From Telmatospirillum sp. (lineage in GTDB: Bacteria > Pseudomonadota > Alphaproteobacteria > CACIAM-22H2), in the NCBI GenBank assembly GCA_020248985.1, contig JADCGL010000018.1:150449-214448 (forward strand): a stretch of 64,000 nt of DNA, given 5' to 3'. The translations under genes and the position numbers were made by a program. Shown here one piece after another: positions 1 through 8,790 of the stretch (within the stretch, counting starts at the first letter, position 1; each line of letters starts with the position of its first letter). The notes under the pieces are model-generated. The model did no database searches and was not told where the DNA came from. It saw only the letters and a list, made by a program, of their open reading frames with translations.

Positions 1-1
1 G

Positions 2-1123
2 GTCGGCACCGACCAGCAAATCGTCCGCGAGCGCCATCGAATTCTTGAGATGCAATACGCGGCTGCCGCCGCGGTCGCAGTTCGCCAAGCGGGCACAGTG
101 GGAGAGCTCGTAATGCGTTTCTATGAGTCAAGTGCCTGGGCAGGCATGTCGATCAACACGCAGGCGCTTTGGCGGCTTGCCTTCCGAAAACTCGAAGAAC
201 GTTTTGGCGATTTTCCGCCTGCCGCGATTACAAGAAAGGTCGCGCATGCTTTCAAAGAGAAAATGGTGAGAGCGGGCGATGGCCCGGCCACAATTCGAAA
301 TCGTCTCGCCGCTTGGCGGCGTTTGTGGAGCTGGGCAGTTGATGAGGCCGGAATTTTCACGGGCGAAAACCCGTGGAACAAATTGGGCAGTCTCGGCAAA
401 CAAAAGCGCACACGACCGGGGCGGCTCTGGGAGCAGGCGCACATCAATGCTTTTTTGAATGTGCGCCGGAGCATAAAAATCGGCGGCAACCCGGCCTTTA
501 GCGATCCGAATGTCGAAACGGAAGTCACTACCCCGCTGCCGCTTCGCCTCGCGCTGTTGCTCGGCCTTGCGAGCACGCAGCGCCTGGGCGACGTGCTTCG
601 ACTAACCGGTCAGAATCTTACCGAACGGGACGGCGAGCTTTGGCTTTCGCTGAAGCAGTCCAAGACTGGTCCAGAGGTTTCGTTCCCGATTTTGTCGATC
701 GCGGCGAACGAATTACGAGCGCAAAAAATCGAACCCGGCGAAAGTCGCTTTCTGATACGTAGCAAAAACGGCCTGCCTTTCGAAACGCGCGCATTCGCGA
801 AGCGATTTCGAGTGTGGACTACTGCCGCAGGGTTGCCGCACACTTTCAAGGATTTGAGAAGCTCTGGGATGGTTTGGTATTCCCGCGCCGGCGCGGACGC
901 GACGCAAATCGTATCGATTTCCGGTCATTCGATCGACGCTACGCAGAATATCTTAAATACATACATAAAGAGAAATGAGAAGTCCGCCGACATTGCGGTC
1001 AAAAAATTAGAAGAAGCCATGACGCGGCAAGCCGCTTCAAAACCTGCTGCTCAAGCCAAGCCGCGTCCGCCCGGTTGGAGGCGGGAGCAGTCCCGTCGAG
1101 TTTCGACATCACACGACAAATAA
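2..1123 (+). CDS. Tyrosine recombinase/integrase (5' end outside window)
   Basis: Site-specific tyrosine recombinase, probably the integrase of the mobile block that follows. The frame is open to the window edge, so the N-terminus is missing; the first internal ATG is at 50. Counting from that ATG, the C-terminal catalytic domain shows the box-I arginine in QRLGD (about R178), the box-II region HTFKDLR (about 264-270), a box-III SGHS and the nucleophilic tyrosine in NTYI (about Y305). A SAM-like core-binding domain precedes it. The box-II position normally held by His before DLR is Lys here. The nearest gene is a serine recombinase on the other strand. The protein is most likely active, but the start cannot be set from this window. 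Confidence 0.9.
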   Translation, partial: VGTDQQIVRERHRILEMQYAAAAAVAVRQAGTVGELVMRFYESSAWAGMSINTQALWRLAFRKLEERFGDFPPAAITRKVAHAFKEKMVRAGDGPATIRNRLAAWRRLWSWAVDEAGIFTGENPWNKLGSLGKQKRTRPGRLWEQAHINAFLNVRRSIKIGGNPAFSDPNVETEVTTPLPLRLALLLGLASTQRLGDVLRLTGQNLTERDGELWLSLKQSKTGPEVSFPILSIAANELRAQKIEPGESRFLIRSKNGLPFETRAFAKRFRVWTTAAGLPHTFKDLRSSGMVWYSRAGADATQIVSISGHSIDATQNILNTYIKRNEKSADIAVKKLEEAMTRQAASKPAAQAKPRPPGWRREQSRRVSTSHDK

Positions 1124-1493
1124 CCTTACTGAATAAAGCTTGTCGCAGTGCCCCTGGAAGGACTTGAGTATAGCGTTAAAATACACACTTCAACCTGGAG
1201 TCGAAAACCGCTTCACTATTCAGGCGGTCTCGACGACTCGTATGCTCATGGGTCTTATTCTAGAAACGCTGATCTTAATCACTTAACTATGAGCCTGCAG
1301 GAAACATTGTTACCGTCCTCCCCCACTTCGTTCGCTATGTCGAATGATATCGCTATAAAGAGATATTCAGTCTGTAGCGCGAAATCTCCCGTGCGGCCAT
1401 CGGTCCACGACGACGCTCCTCAGTAGGTTTGAAGCCGTCGGCGCCGCTGCCTCCTACATCGCGGCCGGGTCTACAACTGGATTTTTTCACTGT
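1124..1493. other. Intergenic region without a recognisable gene
   Basis: About 370 bases between the convergent 3' ends of the integrase and the serine recombinase. A short open frame exists here, but it has no recognisable domain and no convincing ribosome binding site. I see no tRNA, strong hairpin or repeat in it. Confidence 0.5.
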
Positions 1494-3101
1494 TTAGTTC
1501 GATTCTCCTTTGGCACGCCACTCCCGAACAAAACTGCGAACTGGCAGTTTTGCTTCGTTTTCTGGATCTTCTATCGCGTTTTGCAGGCTTTCTTTGGGGC
1601 CGTACATTCGAAGCTCGTTATCGTCGAGTTCGATCCTGGCTACATGGAGCCGGATGTAGGCTTTCCGGTATGCTGAGTCCGGATTTTTGAGCCGATCTTG
1701 CATCGCGCGTCCGAATGCGTCGATTTTCGCGGCACTGAGGACCGCAACTGGACCGGTGTTGCGACGCTCAATCGAGCCAATCAGACGAAGGCAGTCTTCA
1801 CGCTTTGCCTTCAACTCTGAGAGACGTTGCCGAAGGGTATCGTCGTCGAGTGAGGCAATGCCTTTTTCGATTGCTTCGTACAGCCGCGCTTGCGCCTTTT
1901 CGGTTTCGCGGATTTCGGCGCGTAGTGCTTTGACCTTTTCGAAGCTCGTTGACTGCCCCTGCTTGGCGCGCTTGAGCTGTGCAGAAAGCAACGCCTTTAG
2001 CCGATCTGGTGCAAAAAGTCGCTGCGATAGGTGGTCGGTAACAAGATTGTCGATAGTGGCCATCGGCATGATGCGGCCCCCGCAAACTGTCTTCCCCATG
2101 CGCTGCGATGTCGAGCAAGCGTAGTAGCGATATTTGTTGGCCTTGCCCGTTCGGAGCGTCATGCCGCCGCCGCAAGTCGCGCAGAACAGAAGCCCCGTCA
2201 AAAGCGTAGGGCCATTCACGATCCTTGGCGGAGTCTTGCGGGGGTTGTTCTGTTTGAGTTTTGCCTGTGCCGCGTGAAATCGATCCGGATCTAGGATCGA
2301 TGGGACGCGTACGTGAATCCAATCTTTCTCTGGCTTCTCTTTGAAGGTTTTGGAGTCGGTCTGATTGAAATAATGGTCGCCGATGTATGAGGTTCGGGTG
2401 AGAAGCTTGTAGACAAGTCCGGTCGAAAATCGACGCCCTTCGCGATACCGAACGCCGAGCCGATTGAGGCGATCTGCAATGCCCTTAACGCCAAGTGCGC
2501 GTGCGCCATCGCCGTCGAGATAGAGCGCAAAAATCTGCCGGATCAACTCCGCTTCGCGTGGCTCGATTTCGAGGCGCTTTTTGATTTTGTCGCCGCGTCG
2601 TTCGGCTTCAACAGTGCGATAGCCGAAGGGCGGATGCGAGCCGTTCCAGAAGCCTTGGCGAGCGTTTTCTTGCATGCCGCGAAGCGTATGTTTGGCGTTT
2701 TCGCGGCTTGAATGCTCGTCGAACAGCGCCAAGAAATTCCGCATTAGGTGGCCATTGGGATCGTCGCCAGTCTCTTGCGTGATCGATACCAGTGCTACGC
2801 CAACTTTCCGGAGCTGCCGGATGTACATTTCCGATTGGAAAGCGTCCCGGAAGAAACGCGAGAAGCTATGGACGACAACGATATCGAAGGGACGCGGGCT
2901 CCTTTTCGCGTCTTCGATCATGCGCTGAAACGCAGGTCGCTTGTCGTCGGTCGCACTCGCCCCGGCCTCTTCGTACTCGACTGCAACAGACCAGCCTTTG
3001 CGCTTGGCAAACGCCTCTGCCTGCCGCCGCTGATCCGGGATCGATAGATCCTGTTCGGCTTGCCGCGTCGTCGAGACGCGAAGGTAAAGCGCGGCACGCA
3101 T
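1494..3101 (-). CDS. Large serine recombinase (resolvase/invertase family)
   Basis: DNA recombinase of the large serine class, 535 aa. The N-terminal resolvase domain begins MRAALYLRVS with the nucleophile at S10, followed by the conserved VHSFSRFFRD arginine segment and an EHSSREN motif. The recombinase domain follows at roughly 165-290 (FGYR, PREAELIRQIFALY). A zinc ribbon comes next with CATCGGGM and a second cysteine pair in YYACS...VCGG, then a predicted coiled coil (about 370-440). The length fits phage or ICE integrases. The gene lies 12 bases downstream of a small hypothetical gene on the same strand. Having both a tyrosine and a serine recombinase in 3 kb suggests layered mobile elements; which one mobilises the block cannot be told from sequence. 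Confidence 0.93.
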   Translation of the reverse strand: MRAALYLRVSTTRQAEQDLSIPDQRRQAEAFAKRKGWSVAVEYEEAGASATDDKRPAFQRMIEDAKRSPRPFDIVVVHSFSRFFRDAFQSEMYIRQLRKVGVALVSITQETGDDPNGHLMRNFLALFDEHSSRENAKHTLRGMQENARQGFWNGSHPPFGYRTVEAERRGDKIKKRLEIEPREAELIRQIFALYLDGDGARALGVKGIADRLNRLGVRYREGRRFSTGLVYKLLTRTSYIGDHYFNQTDSKTFKEKPEKDWIHVRVPSILDPDRFHAAQAKLKQNNPRKTPPRIVNGPTLLTGLLFCATCGGGMTLRTGKANKYRYYACSTSQRMGKTVCGGRIMPMATIDNLVTDHLSQRLFAPDRLKALLSAQLKRAKQGQSTSFEKVKALRAEIRETEKAQARLYEAIEKGIASLDDDTLRQRLSELKAKREDCLRLIGSIERRNTGPVAVLSAAKIDAFGRAMQDRLKNPDSAYRKAYIRLHVARIELDDNELRMYGPKESLQNAIEDPENEAKLPVRSFVREWRAKGESN

Positions 3102-3113
3102 TGCCTTTGGCTC

Positions 3114-3338
3114 CTAGCCTTCTTCCGTCTGGTCCAGAATTGCCGATACGATATCGAGACAGTTTGCTTCCAACAGGGCGATTTCAGCGTCTGAGATTTC
3201 CAGACAGTCGGGTAGATCGTCCAAGATCGTCAGCGCACCGGAAAATTTCCGGGTTCCAACCTCTCTGAACGCTGGGGGATTCCCAGCTATTCCATGGGGG
3301 CAGGCTAGCCGTGTCGAGCGGCTTTTGCGGGATTGCAC
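3114..3338 (-). CDS. Small hypothetical protein upstream of serine recombinase
   Basis: 74-aa protein of no recognised family, starting at GTG and ending 12 bases before the serine recombinase start, so probably co-transcribed with it. The N-terminal half is basic and the C-terminal half acidic and helical (LEISDAEIALLEAN). Small acidic partner genes just before large serine recombinases are common and may be directionality or regulatory factors; that role is a guess. The GTG start and low complexity leave some doubt that it is expressed. Confidence 0.5.
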   Translation of the reverse strand: MQSRKSRSTRLACPHGIAGNPPAFREVGTRKFSGALTILDDLPDCLEISDAEIALLEANCLDIVSAILDQTEEG

Positions 3339-3454
3339 AGCATGGGAACCTCCTTTCTTTGCCCGATTTTTCCGGCCCTAACCGTTCCTTCGCGGGGGGT
3401 ACCCGCCGCCGCTCGCCCTAACGTAACGTTACGCATACGTAATGAGGGCGACCT

Positions 3455-3490
3455 CTAACGTAACGTAACAGGGGTGTTACGTTACGTTAG
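3455..3490. repeat. Perfect 16-bp inverted repeat with GGGG loop
   Basis: The arms CTAACGTAACGTAACA (3455-3470) and its exact reverse complement (3475-3490) are separated by GGGG. The hairpin contains the stop codon of the 61-aa gene that ends the Rep-like operon. It could be a terminator for that operon, but the internal CGTAA periodicity and the related motif at 3418-3442 also suit an origin or nick site for the neighbouring Rep-like protein. Confidence 0.85.
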
Positions 3491-3672
3491 CTTCGTTCCT
3501 TGCCTCGCCGTTCCATGGACGCGAAGTCCTGTTGCAACCCGGCCCAACCAAATTCGTCCAGTGCGATCTTCCGGAACGCCTTGAACTGGTTCGGTTGCAT
3601 TGCGGCCTCGGCAACAGTCAACAAGCGGGTGAGCCGCCGATTGATGAGGTCTGTGATTTGTGGGTTTACCAT
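3487..3672 (-). CDS. Small hypothetical protein coupled to the Rep-like gene
   Basis: 61-aa protein starting MVNPQITDLINRRL. A longer frame exists upstream, but the ATG at 3672 overlaps the TAA stop of the Rep-like gene (ATGGTAA), the usual sign of translational coupling, and the upstream extension reads as an antisense-like shadow of that gene. It is helical and basic-to-neutral with no domain I recognise. The stop codon sits inside a perfect inverted repeat. Position suggests an accessory role in replication or transfer of the mobile block, which is inference only. Confidence 0.6.
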   Translation of the reverse strand: MVNPQITDLINRRLTRLLTVAEAAMQPNQFKAFRKIALDEFGWAGLQQDFASMERRGKERS

Positions 3673-4739
3673 TGGCCGAGCCTGTAGCCGTCCATCCGGC
3701 GCTGGAGGTCCGCGATCCACTCTGGCTCCAGATGGTCGGGAATCAGAATGCCCGGCAAAGCCCCTAGGACGCTCGCCAGACGCTCCGGAGCCTCCAGGCC
3801 ATCCCGGATAGCCAAAAGCGCTCCAATCGCTTTCAGCGAGCCGTAAAGCGACTTTGCCTGGTGGTGCAAACGCCACTCAAGGGTGCCCATGGGATCGACA
3901 TGCCGCACTAGCCCGGATTGCCGCAGCGAATCGATGTCCCGGAGGAGCGCTTTCCAAAGGGGGTGGATAGCCCATCGCGATCGATTGGAGTCGGTACCCG
4001 GAATGCGCAAGCTCGTATGGCGAGTTGCGAGCTCCCGCAGAATGTCTCCCCCGAGATCGAAAAGGGAGCCAACCGTATCGATTGCGCCAAGTGCGAGACG
4101 CTCTCGGCGCACCTGAAACTCGACGCGCCAGACCTGATCGCTGCGGCCCCAAAGTTCGTGCAGCCAAGCCTTTTGGCTTTGCTGCTCGATTTCAGCGACC
4201 TTATCGTAGACGCGGACGACGACATCGCCTTTGCCGATCTGGAAGCTTTGGACGCGCCCGTGTTCGTTCCAGGCTCCGACTTTTGCGGCCAGCGTCACGA
4301 AGCTATCCGAATCAAAATCGATTGCCGGAAGGTGGTAGTCGAATGCCCAATCGGCGCGACTGACTTGGTTCGGGCGTGTTTCGACAGCCCCGCAAGAAGC
4401 GGCCCAAGCGTAGAATCGGGCCATGAGCGCTTCGCTTCCGAGTAGCCAAAGCCCTTTGCTCAGGAACTGGACGTAACAGGCCGGGCGCATGTGTTCGCCT
4501 AGCCGTATCTCGAATGCATCGTTCGCCAGAACGAACGGGTAGGGATGGCGTCCGAATGCCCGGAGCGCAAAAGTCTCGCTGCCGAGCCGCACCTCGGCAA
4601 ACTCTTCGGTGCGCGATTGGCGGACGCGTTCCTTGCGGAAGGCGAGATCGTCGAAATCTAAATGGCTCGTTTTGACGTCCAGCCAAAACGAAACGTAGAG
4701 GCTGTCGAGCCCATGCAAAAGAAGTTTTGGGAGATCCAT
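3666..4739 (-). CDS. Rep_trans-like replication initiator or relaxase
   Basis: 357-aa protein starting MDLPKLLLHGLDSLYVS. It resembles rolling-circle replication initiators and the MobT-type relaxases of the Rep_trans superfamily. Visible marks are the N-terminal DSLYVSFW strand, SRADWAFDY in the middle, and VVRVYDKVAEIEQQ followed by a tryptophan-rich WRVEFQVRRE segment, where such proteins carry a catalytic tyrosine and a metal-binding acidic residue. The downstream 61-aa gene overlaps its stop. Flanking CGTAACGTTA motifs and two strong inverted repeats support a DNA-nicking or origin-binding role. The family assignment rests on motif memory, so moderate confidence. Confidence 0.6.
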   Translation of the reverse strand: MDLPKLLLHGLDSLYVSFWLDVKTSHLDFDDLAFRKERVRQSRTEEFAEVRLGSETFALRAFGRHPYPFVLANDAFEIRLGEHMRPACYVQFLSKGLWLLGSEALMARFYAWAASCGAVETRPNQVSRADWAFDYHLPAIDFDSDSFVTLAAKVGAWNEHGRVQSFQIGKGDVVVRVYDKVAEIEQQSQKAWLHELWGRSDQVWRVEFQVRRERLALGAIDTVGSLFDLGGDILRELATRHTSLRIPGTDSNRSRWAIHPLWKALLRDIDSLRQSGLVRHVDPMGTLEWRLHHQAKSLYGSLKAIGALLAIRDGLEAPERLASVLGALPGILIPDHLEPEWIADLQRRMDGYRLGQW

Positions 4740-5200
4740 CTGAGACCGATCCTTTCCGCGACCAAGTGCGAATCGTAGAATCGGGATAGCTCAGAATTTC
4801 GGATGGATGTTGCTCATATACGTAACGTTAGGGATTCCAGGAATTTTTCAAAACCCAAACTATTTTCATGTTTCGTTGAATTTCAGCATCTTAATTAGTC
4901 AGTGATGTTGACCAATAAAATCCAGAATCCGCCGCGAATCGCCTGGCTCGAAGAGCGGTCTTGTCCGAGTCGGCGTCAAGGCCAAGCCGCGCTTCGCGCG
5001 GTGGCTTCGCCAGCCTTGACCCCGACTCGGACAAGACCGAAGAGCTCGCCATGCGCTTCGCGGCTCAGTATGGGTCCAAAGGACCCCGCAACCGAAAGGG
5101 GCGGAGGGACTGGTGTATTTTGAGCCCCCCGTGTTACAAACCTCGGGAAGTATTGCCGTACTTCACCCCATAGCGCTTAAAGAATCTGACGAAGAACTAG
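4740..5200. other. Intergenic region between Rep-like gene and Detocs operon
   Basis: About 460 bases upstream of both divergent genes. It holds an ACGTAACGTTA motif at about 4820-4830 (related to motifs beyond the Rep gene), an AT-rich stretch at 4840-4920, and a long imperfect palindrome at 4957-5038. Both promoters must lie here, but I cannot place -35/-10 boxes with confidence. No gene was seen. Confidence 0.6.
4957..5038. repeat. 26-bp near-perfect inverted repeat with nested hairpin
   Basis: The left arm at 4957-4982 pairs with 5013-5038 with one mismatch. The 30-base spacer contains a further hairpin, CCGCGC-TTC-GCGCGG. The extruded structure would be a long GC-rich stem with a nested stem. 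It lies between the Rep-like gene and the defence operon, where an origin of transfer, a single-strand origin or a recombination site would fit. Confidence 0.8.
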
Positions 5201-8200
5201 ATGATGATACCCCTGCCAACCCATGTGCCTTTGATAACCGCAGCGCAAATCAAATCGCCGTCGAAATTAGTAATCGGAAAATACAAAGATAAAATTTTAA
5301 AACAAAAGGATACTCGACAGGGCATCTCCGATGTTAAGTCGGAAATTCCGCCCGAGCATTACTCGGCATTGATTGAGCATTTAGCCAAATACCCGTTCTT
5401 TCAAGAGGTCTACGCTCCTGGAGGGTTTCCGCGCAAATATAACAAAGTGAAGCGCGGCGTCTTAAGTGCAATTGGGAACCTAGAAAAAGAGTTAACCTGG
5501 ACTGCGGCAGTCCTTAAACAATTTGAAATAGAACTTTCCGAGTTTGTCGAGCTACAAAACAAGTTCATAAACTATAGACTATTAGGAAATTTAAGGTCCG
5601 CGCACGATGTTCTCAAAAAAATTGAAGAAAAGTTTGGCCTTTCGTATTGGTTATTCGAAAGCAAAATCGGATTGCTTCAAGAGAGCGATGGCCTTGAAGC
5701 GCAGAAGGAACTTCGAAACTACATATTTGAGCAGTCCCACGAGTCTCGTTTTAGTGTTTATTTTTCTCATTTTCTAAGCTTAAAAGTAGAGCCAACGATA
5801 TCGTCAGCTCGATACCAAAAAAGAATCGAAGTAGAGTTGAAGGGATTCTCCTCAGAGAAGGTCCGAAGCTACGTCTCCCTTCGACTGCTTCCGTTGACTG
5901 AACTAGATCTTTCTGAGTACGCAGCGGTTTTGGGATATGAAGAAACATCTCCAGTTATCGATAGATATCTAACCTTTATTCAGGTCTGTCAGCACCTCTG
6001 CGCATATAAGGCAATAGGTGAAGATCCAAGCGTGATTAATCGCGTTTCAAATGCGTTGGATCTGACAGATCTATCGGTAAGCGATGAACGGTTGCGAAAC
6101 CTGAAATGGCTCTGCTCAGGTCGCAGCGAAGTTCTGGGCAAATACAACCTAGAAAAATCCATCGAAATATTTGATCAGTACACATTAGGAAATTACGAGG
6201 CGGCCGCCGAAAAGGCCAATCAGCTACTTACTGAGTTTCCGACGCGCCTCGATGTTGCAGAAATTCTTGCAAGATCAATATGTAGATTAGACCTACCAGA
6301 CAACCCCAATAACACGCGGCAGAATCAACTTCCTCCAGAGAGTCAAATAGCGAAGCTTGTATCTGCATACGTCAGCTTGGTGAAAAGAGATCGCGAATAC
6401 CAGCTTAGTATTGAACAGCTCAACAAAGCATCTCAGGTCATTGGAAGCCCAGCAATCGCGTCTTTGGTACAAAGTTTTCTGGAGCGCAGTACAGCGCACC
6501 GCTACGTCGATGGCACAACGTCAAAAGGAGTATTAGCCGCGCTGAACTGCTCGATATTCAATCCATGGCAGTACCCATCGTTTTCAAGAGTGATACAGTC
6601 GCCGGCCGCAAGAAAAAGAATACTAAACGACTTTCCGGACAAACCGTCGGTAAAACTTCAGCTTGCACTAATCAAAGGTGATGATAACCCCGCTGAGGCA
6701 TTCGACTTGCTATGCAAAATAGGTCTTCCCGCGGATAGGCACGCGTTCTATCTCGCTAGAATTCTTGAGAAAGAAAAACAGTTAGATAGAGTCATCGAGA
6801 TATACAAGGAGTGGCTAAATTCAAAACACACTTCCGTTCGTCACGACGCAATGACGAGACTTGCGTGGACTTATTTGGACGCCGGTCGCTACGAAGAATG
6901 CACTGAACTGATTGCGGAAGCATACCTCGCAAACAATAACCTCCAAAGCTCGCTTCCTGTATCTGAAATTCTAGAGCGCATCGAAGCCCAACCGGTAAGA
7001 GCTTCATTCGATCAGATTACGATCGCAATTCTTTACGATATATACTTCAAACATATTGAAACTGATAAAGACGGGCCGAGGTCTGATGCATTCGAAGATG
7101 CTTTGACTGCATATGGGGTGAAACGCCCAAGTGAACTTCGCATGAGCCTAAGCACTTCCGTTTCTGAGAGTGGCTCGACGAAACTTTTCTACTATTTAGA
7201 GCACATTTGTATTCCGCGCATAATGGATGCATCGACAGCTTTCTCCGGCACAAAAGATCTATTGAGTGAACGCGTATCTGTGTGTCAGTGGCTTTCAGAC
7301 CTTGACAAGAGTCGCGCTCATGAATTCGGTGACGAGATTCGAAGTCTTACCCAGCAAATCGTAGTTGGTGAAGGGGTTCAGCATGTTGATCAGAGCCGTA
7401 TTTATGTTGATACGGCAGCCGTTAGGGCTGAGTTGAACAAAACGCTGCCTGAGAGTTTCAAACGCTATTTAGTCCTTCTCACCAATAAAGCTCTGGAACA
7501 AAACTACGAGCAGCTAATTCTGAAGGCAATGAAGGTAGCGGTTGAGCGCTCGGCCACTGTTGAACGCTCGGCTACAATTTTGCTGCAGCTTCCTCCGAAT
7601 GAGCGAGATGAGCTATTCCTCGCGATGACTCAGGAGTTCGGACAGCATTTTGTGAATAGCCCAGTACACGGATTGGCCACTTACCTCAGTGGTAGAATAC
7701 GCCACGGCATTCTTCCGAATCATCTCCGCAGTCCGCTCGAGGTAAGTCACTTAGCGACCCAGAAAATAACGAAAACAAACATCTATCGGCCAAATGAATA
7801 CTGGCCAAAGCAAATGCAAAACTTGGCCGAATCAAGCAGACAATACTTGGGAGCGCGCTTGGCTCAATTCACATCCGAAATCGACGACTTGATTAATTTG
7901 GTAAACGGGAAATGGATTCATGTTCGCCGGGAAGGATTTGCCGAGGGACTCTTTGACTTTTCAATACATAACTGGGAGCTCTATGTTCTACGGGACGCAA
8001 TTCTACCAACGACAAGCTATGAGGAATTTCTAGATCGGCTTTTTCAATTCTATTGGACACTTACAGATCGAAATCTAACGCAGGTTAGATCAAAGATTAA
8101 CTCTGATCTGAAGCCGAAGATTATCGCGGCATTCGACTCTCTTGATGCAGACTTGATGAAAAATTTGCCTAGCGAAAACTTAACTAAACTCCAGGCGGAG

Positions 8201-8788
8201 CTAGCAAAGGCACGCACTGATATGCAAGTTACTATTGAGCGCGTGACAAATTGGTTCCGTCTGTCGAAGGCAACAGAGAAGCAAGATTTTGACCTGACAA
8301 CTTTGGTAAATATTGCAATACAAAGTACAAACAATTGTTTTAGGCACACTCCGCTGAAATCAAATGTAACCTCCGACGGATTTGGTATGCTTCGTGGCGA
8401 GTTCCTATCAAGCTTTGTCGAGTTACTTTATGTATTTCTCTCGAATGTCGTTCGACATTCAAATTTCGAGAAAGATCCTCCAGAAACGGACATCAACCTT
8501 GCCCTTAGCGACCAAGGGTCACTCCGGATTTACATCGCAAATAAGGTAGACTTTGCGACAGCTGAAGACAGGGAACTGGCGGAGAAAAAGATAACCTCGG
8601 CGAGGCAGCTGGTCACGGGCGACGACGCGAGTAATGTCGCTGACCGCGAGGGCGGAACTGGATACGCAAAGGTTTGGAAAATCATCACTCATGACTTACA
8701 GTGTCCATACCAACTTGATTTCGGCCTGAGCAACGAAAATGCGTTTAGTGTGAATCTGATTATGGACGTAAGCAAAAAGATGGCCTGA
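5201..8788 (+). CDS. dtcA: Detocs-type sensor: TPR protein with C-terminal GHKL ATPase
   Basis: 1195-aa protein, probably the sensor kinase of a Detocs defence system, which is known to detect phage infection and phosphorylate its two receiver partners. A TAG stop lies directly before the ATG, so this is the earliest start. The middle is helical with TPR-like repeats (clear at about 330-365 and 530-580). The C-terminus is a histidine-kinase-type ATPase: an N-box ELLYVFLSNVVRHS at 1074-1087 (N1082) and a G-box GGTGYAK at 1151-1157. I cannot find a textbook H-box; helices at about 985-1045 would be the dimerisation/phosphotransfer region. The next gene starts 2 bases after the stop. The operon is much more AT-rich than the rest of the window, a sign of transfer. 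Confidence 0.85.
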   Translation: MMIPLPTHVPLITAAQIKSPSKLVIGKYKDKILKQKDTRQGISDVKSEIPPEHYSALIEHLAKYPFFQEVYAPGGFPRKYNKVKRGVLSAIGNLEKELTWTAAVLKQFEIELSEFVELQNKFINYRLLGNLRSAHDVLKKIEEKFGLSYWLFESKIGLLQESDGLEAQKELRNYIFEQSHESRFSVYFSHFLSLKVEPTISSARYQKRIEVELKGFSSEKVRSYVSLRLLPLTELDLSEYAAVLGYEETSPVIDRYLTFIQVCQHLCAYKAIGEDPSVINRVSNALDLTDLSVSDERLRNLKWLCSGRSEVLGKYNLEKSIEIFDQYTLGNYEAAAEKANQLLTEFPTRLDVAEILARSICRLDLPDNPNNTRQNQLPPESQIAKLVSAYVSLVKRDREYQLSIEQLNKASQVIGSPAIASLVQSFLERSTAHRYVDGTTSKGVLAALNCSIFNPWQYPSFSRVIQSPAARKRILNDFPDKPSVKLQLALIKGDDNPAEAFDLLCKIGLPADRHAFYLARILEKEKQLDRVIEIYKEWLNSKHTSVRHDAMTRLAWTYLDAGRYEECTELIAEAYLANNNLQSSLPVSEILERIEAQPVRASFDQITIAILYDIYFKHIETDKDGPRSDAFEDALTAYGVKRPSELRMSLSTSVSESGSTKLFYYLEHICIPRIMDASTAFSGTKDLLSERVSVCQWLSDLDKSRAHEFGDEIRSLTQQIVVGEGVQHVDQSRIYVDTAAVRAELNKTLPESFKRYLVLLTNKALEQNYEQLILKAMKVAVERSATVERSATILLQLPPNERDELFLAMTQEFGQHFVNSPVHGLATYLSGRIRHGILPNHLRSPLEVSHLATQKITKTNIYRPNEYWPKQMQNLAESSRQYLGARLAQFTSEIDDLINLVNGKWIHVRREGFAEGLFDFSIHNWELYVLRDAILPTTSYEEFLDRLFQFYWTLTDRNLTQVRSKINSDLKPKIIAAFDSLDADLMKNLPSENLTKLQAELAKARTDMQVTIERVTNWFRLSKATEKQDFDLTTLVNIAIQSTNNCFRHTPLKSNVTSDGFGMLRGEFLSSFVELLYVFLSNVVRHSNFEKDPPETDINLALSDQGSLRIYIANKVDFATAEDRELAEKKITSARQLVTGDDASNVADREGGTGYAKVWKIITHDLQCPYQLDFGLSNENAFSVNLIMDVSKKMA

Positions 8789-8790
8789 CA

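Noticed and set aside
1148..1426. 92-aa open frame after the integrase
   Set aside because: No domain, poor ribosome binding site and no operon context; likely chance.
3455..3490. CRISPR-like repeats suggested by the recurring CGTAAC units
   Set aside because: The repeats are a single palindrome plus one short relative, without regular spacers or cas genes.
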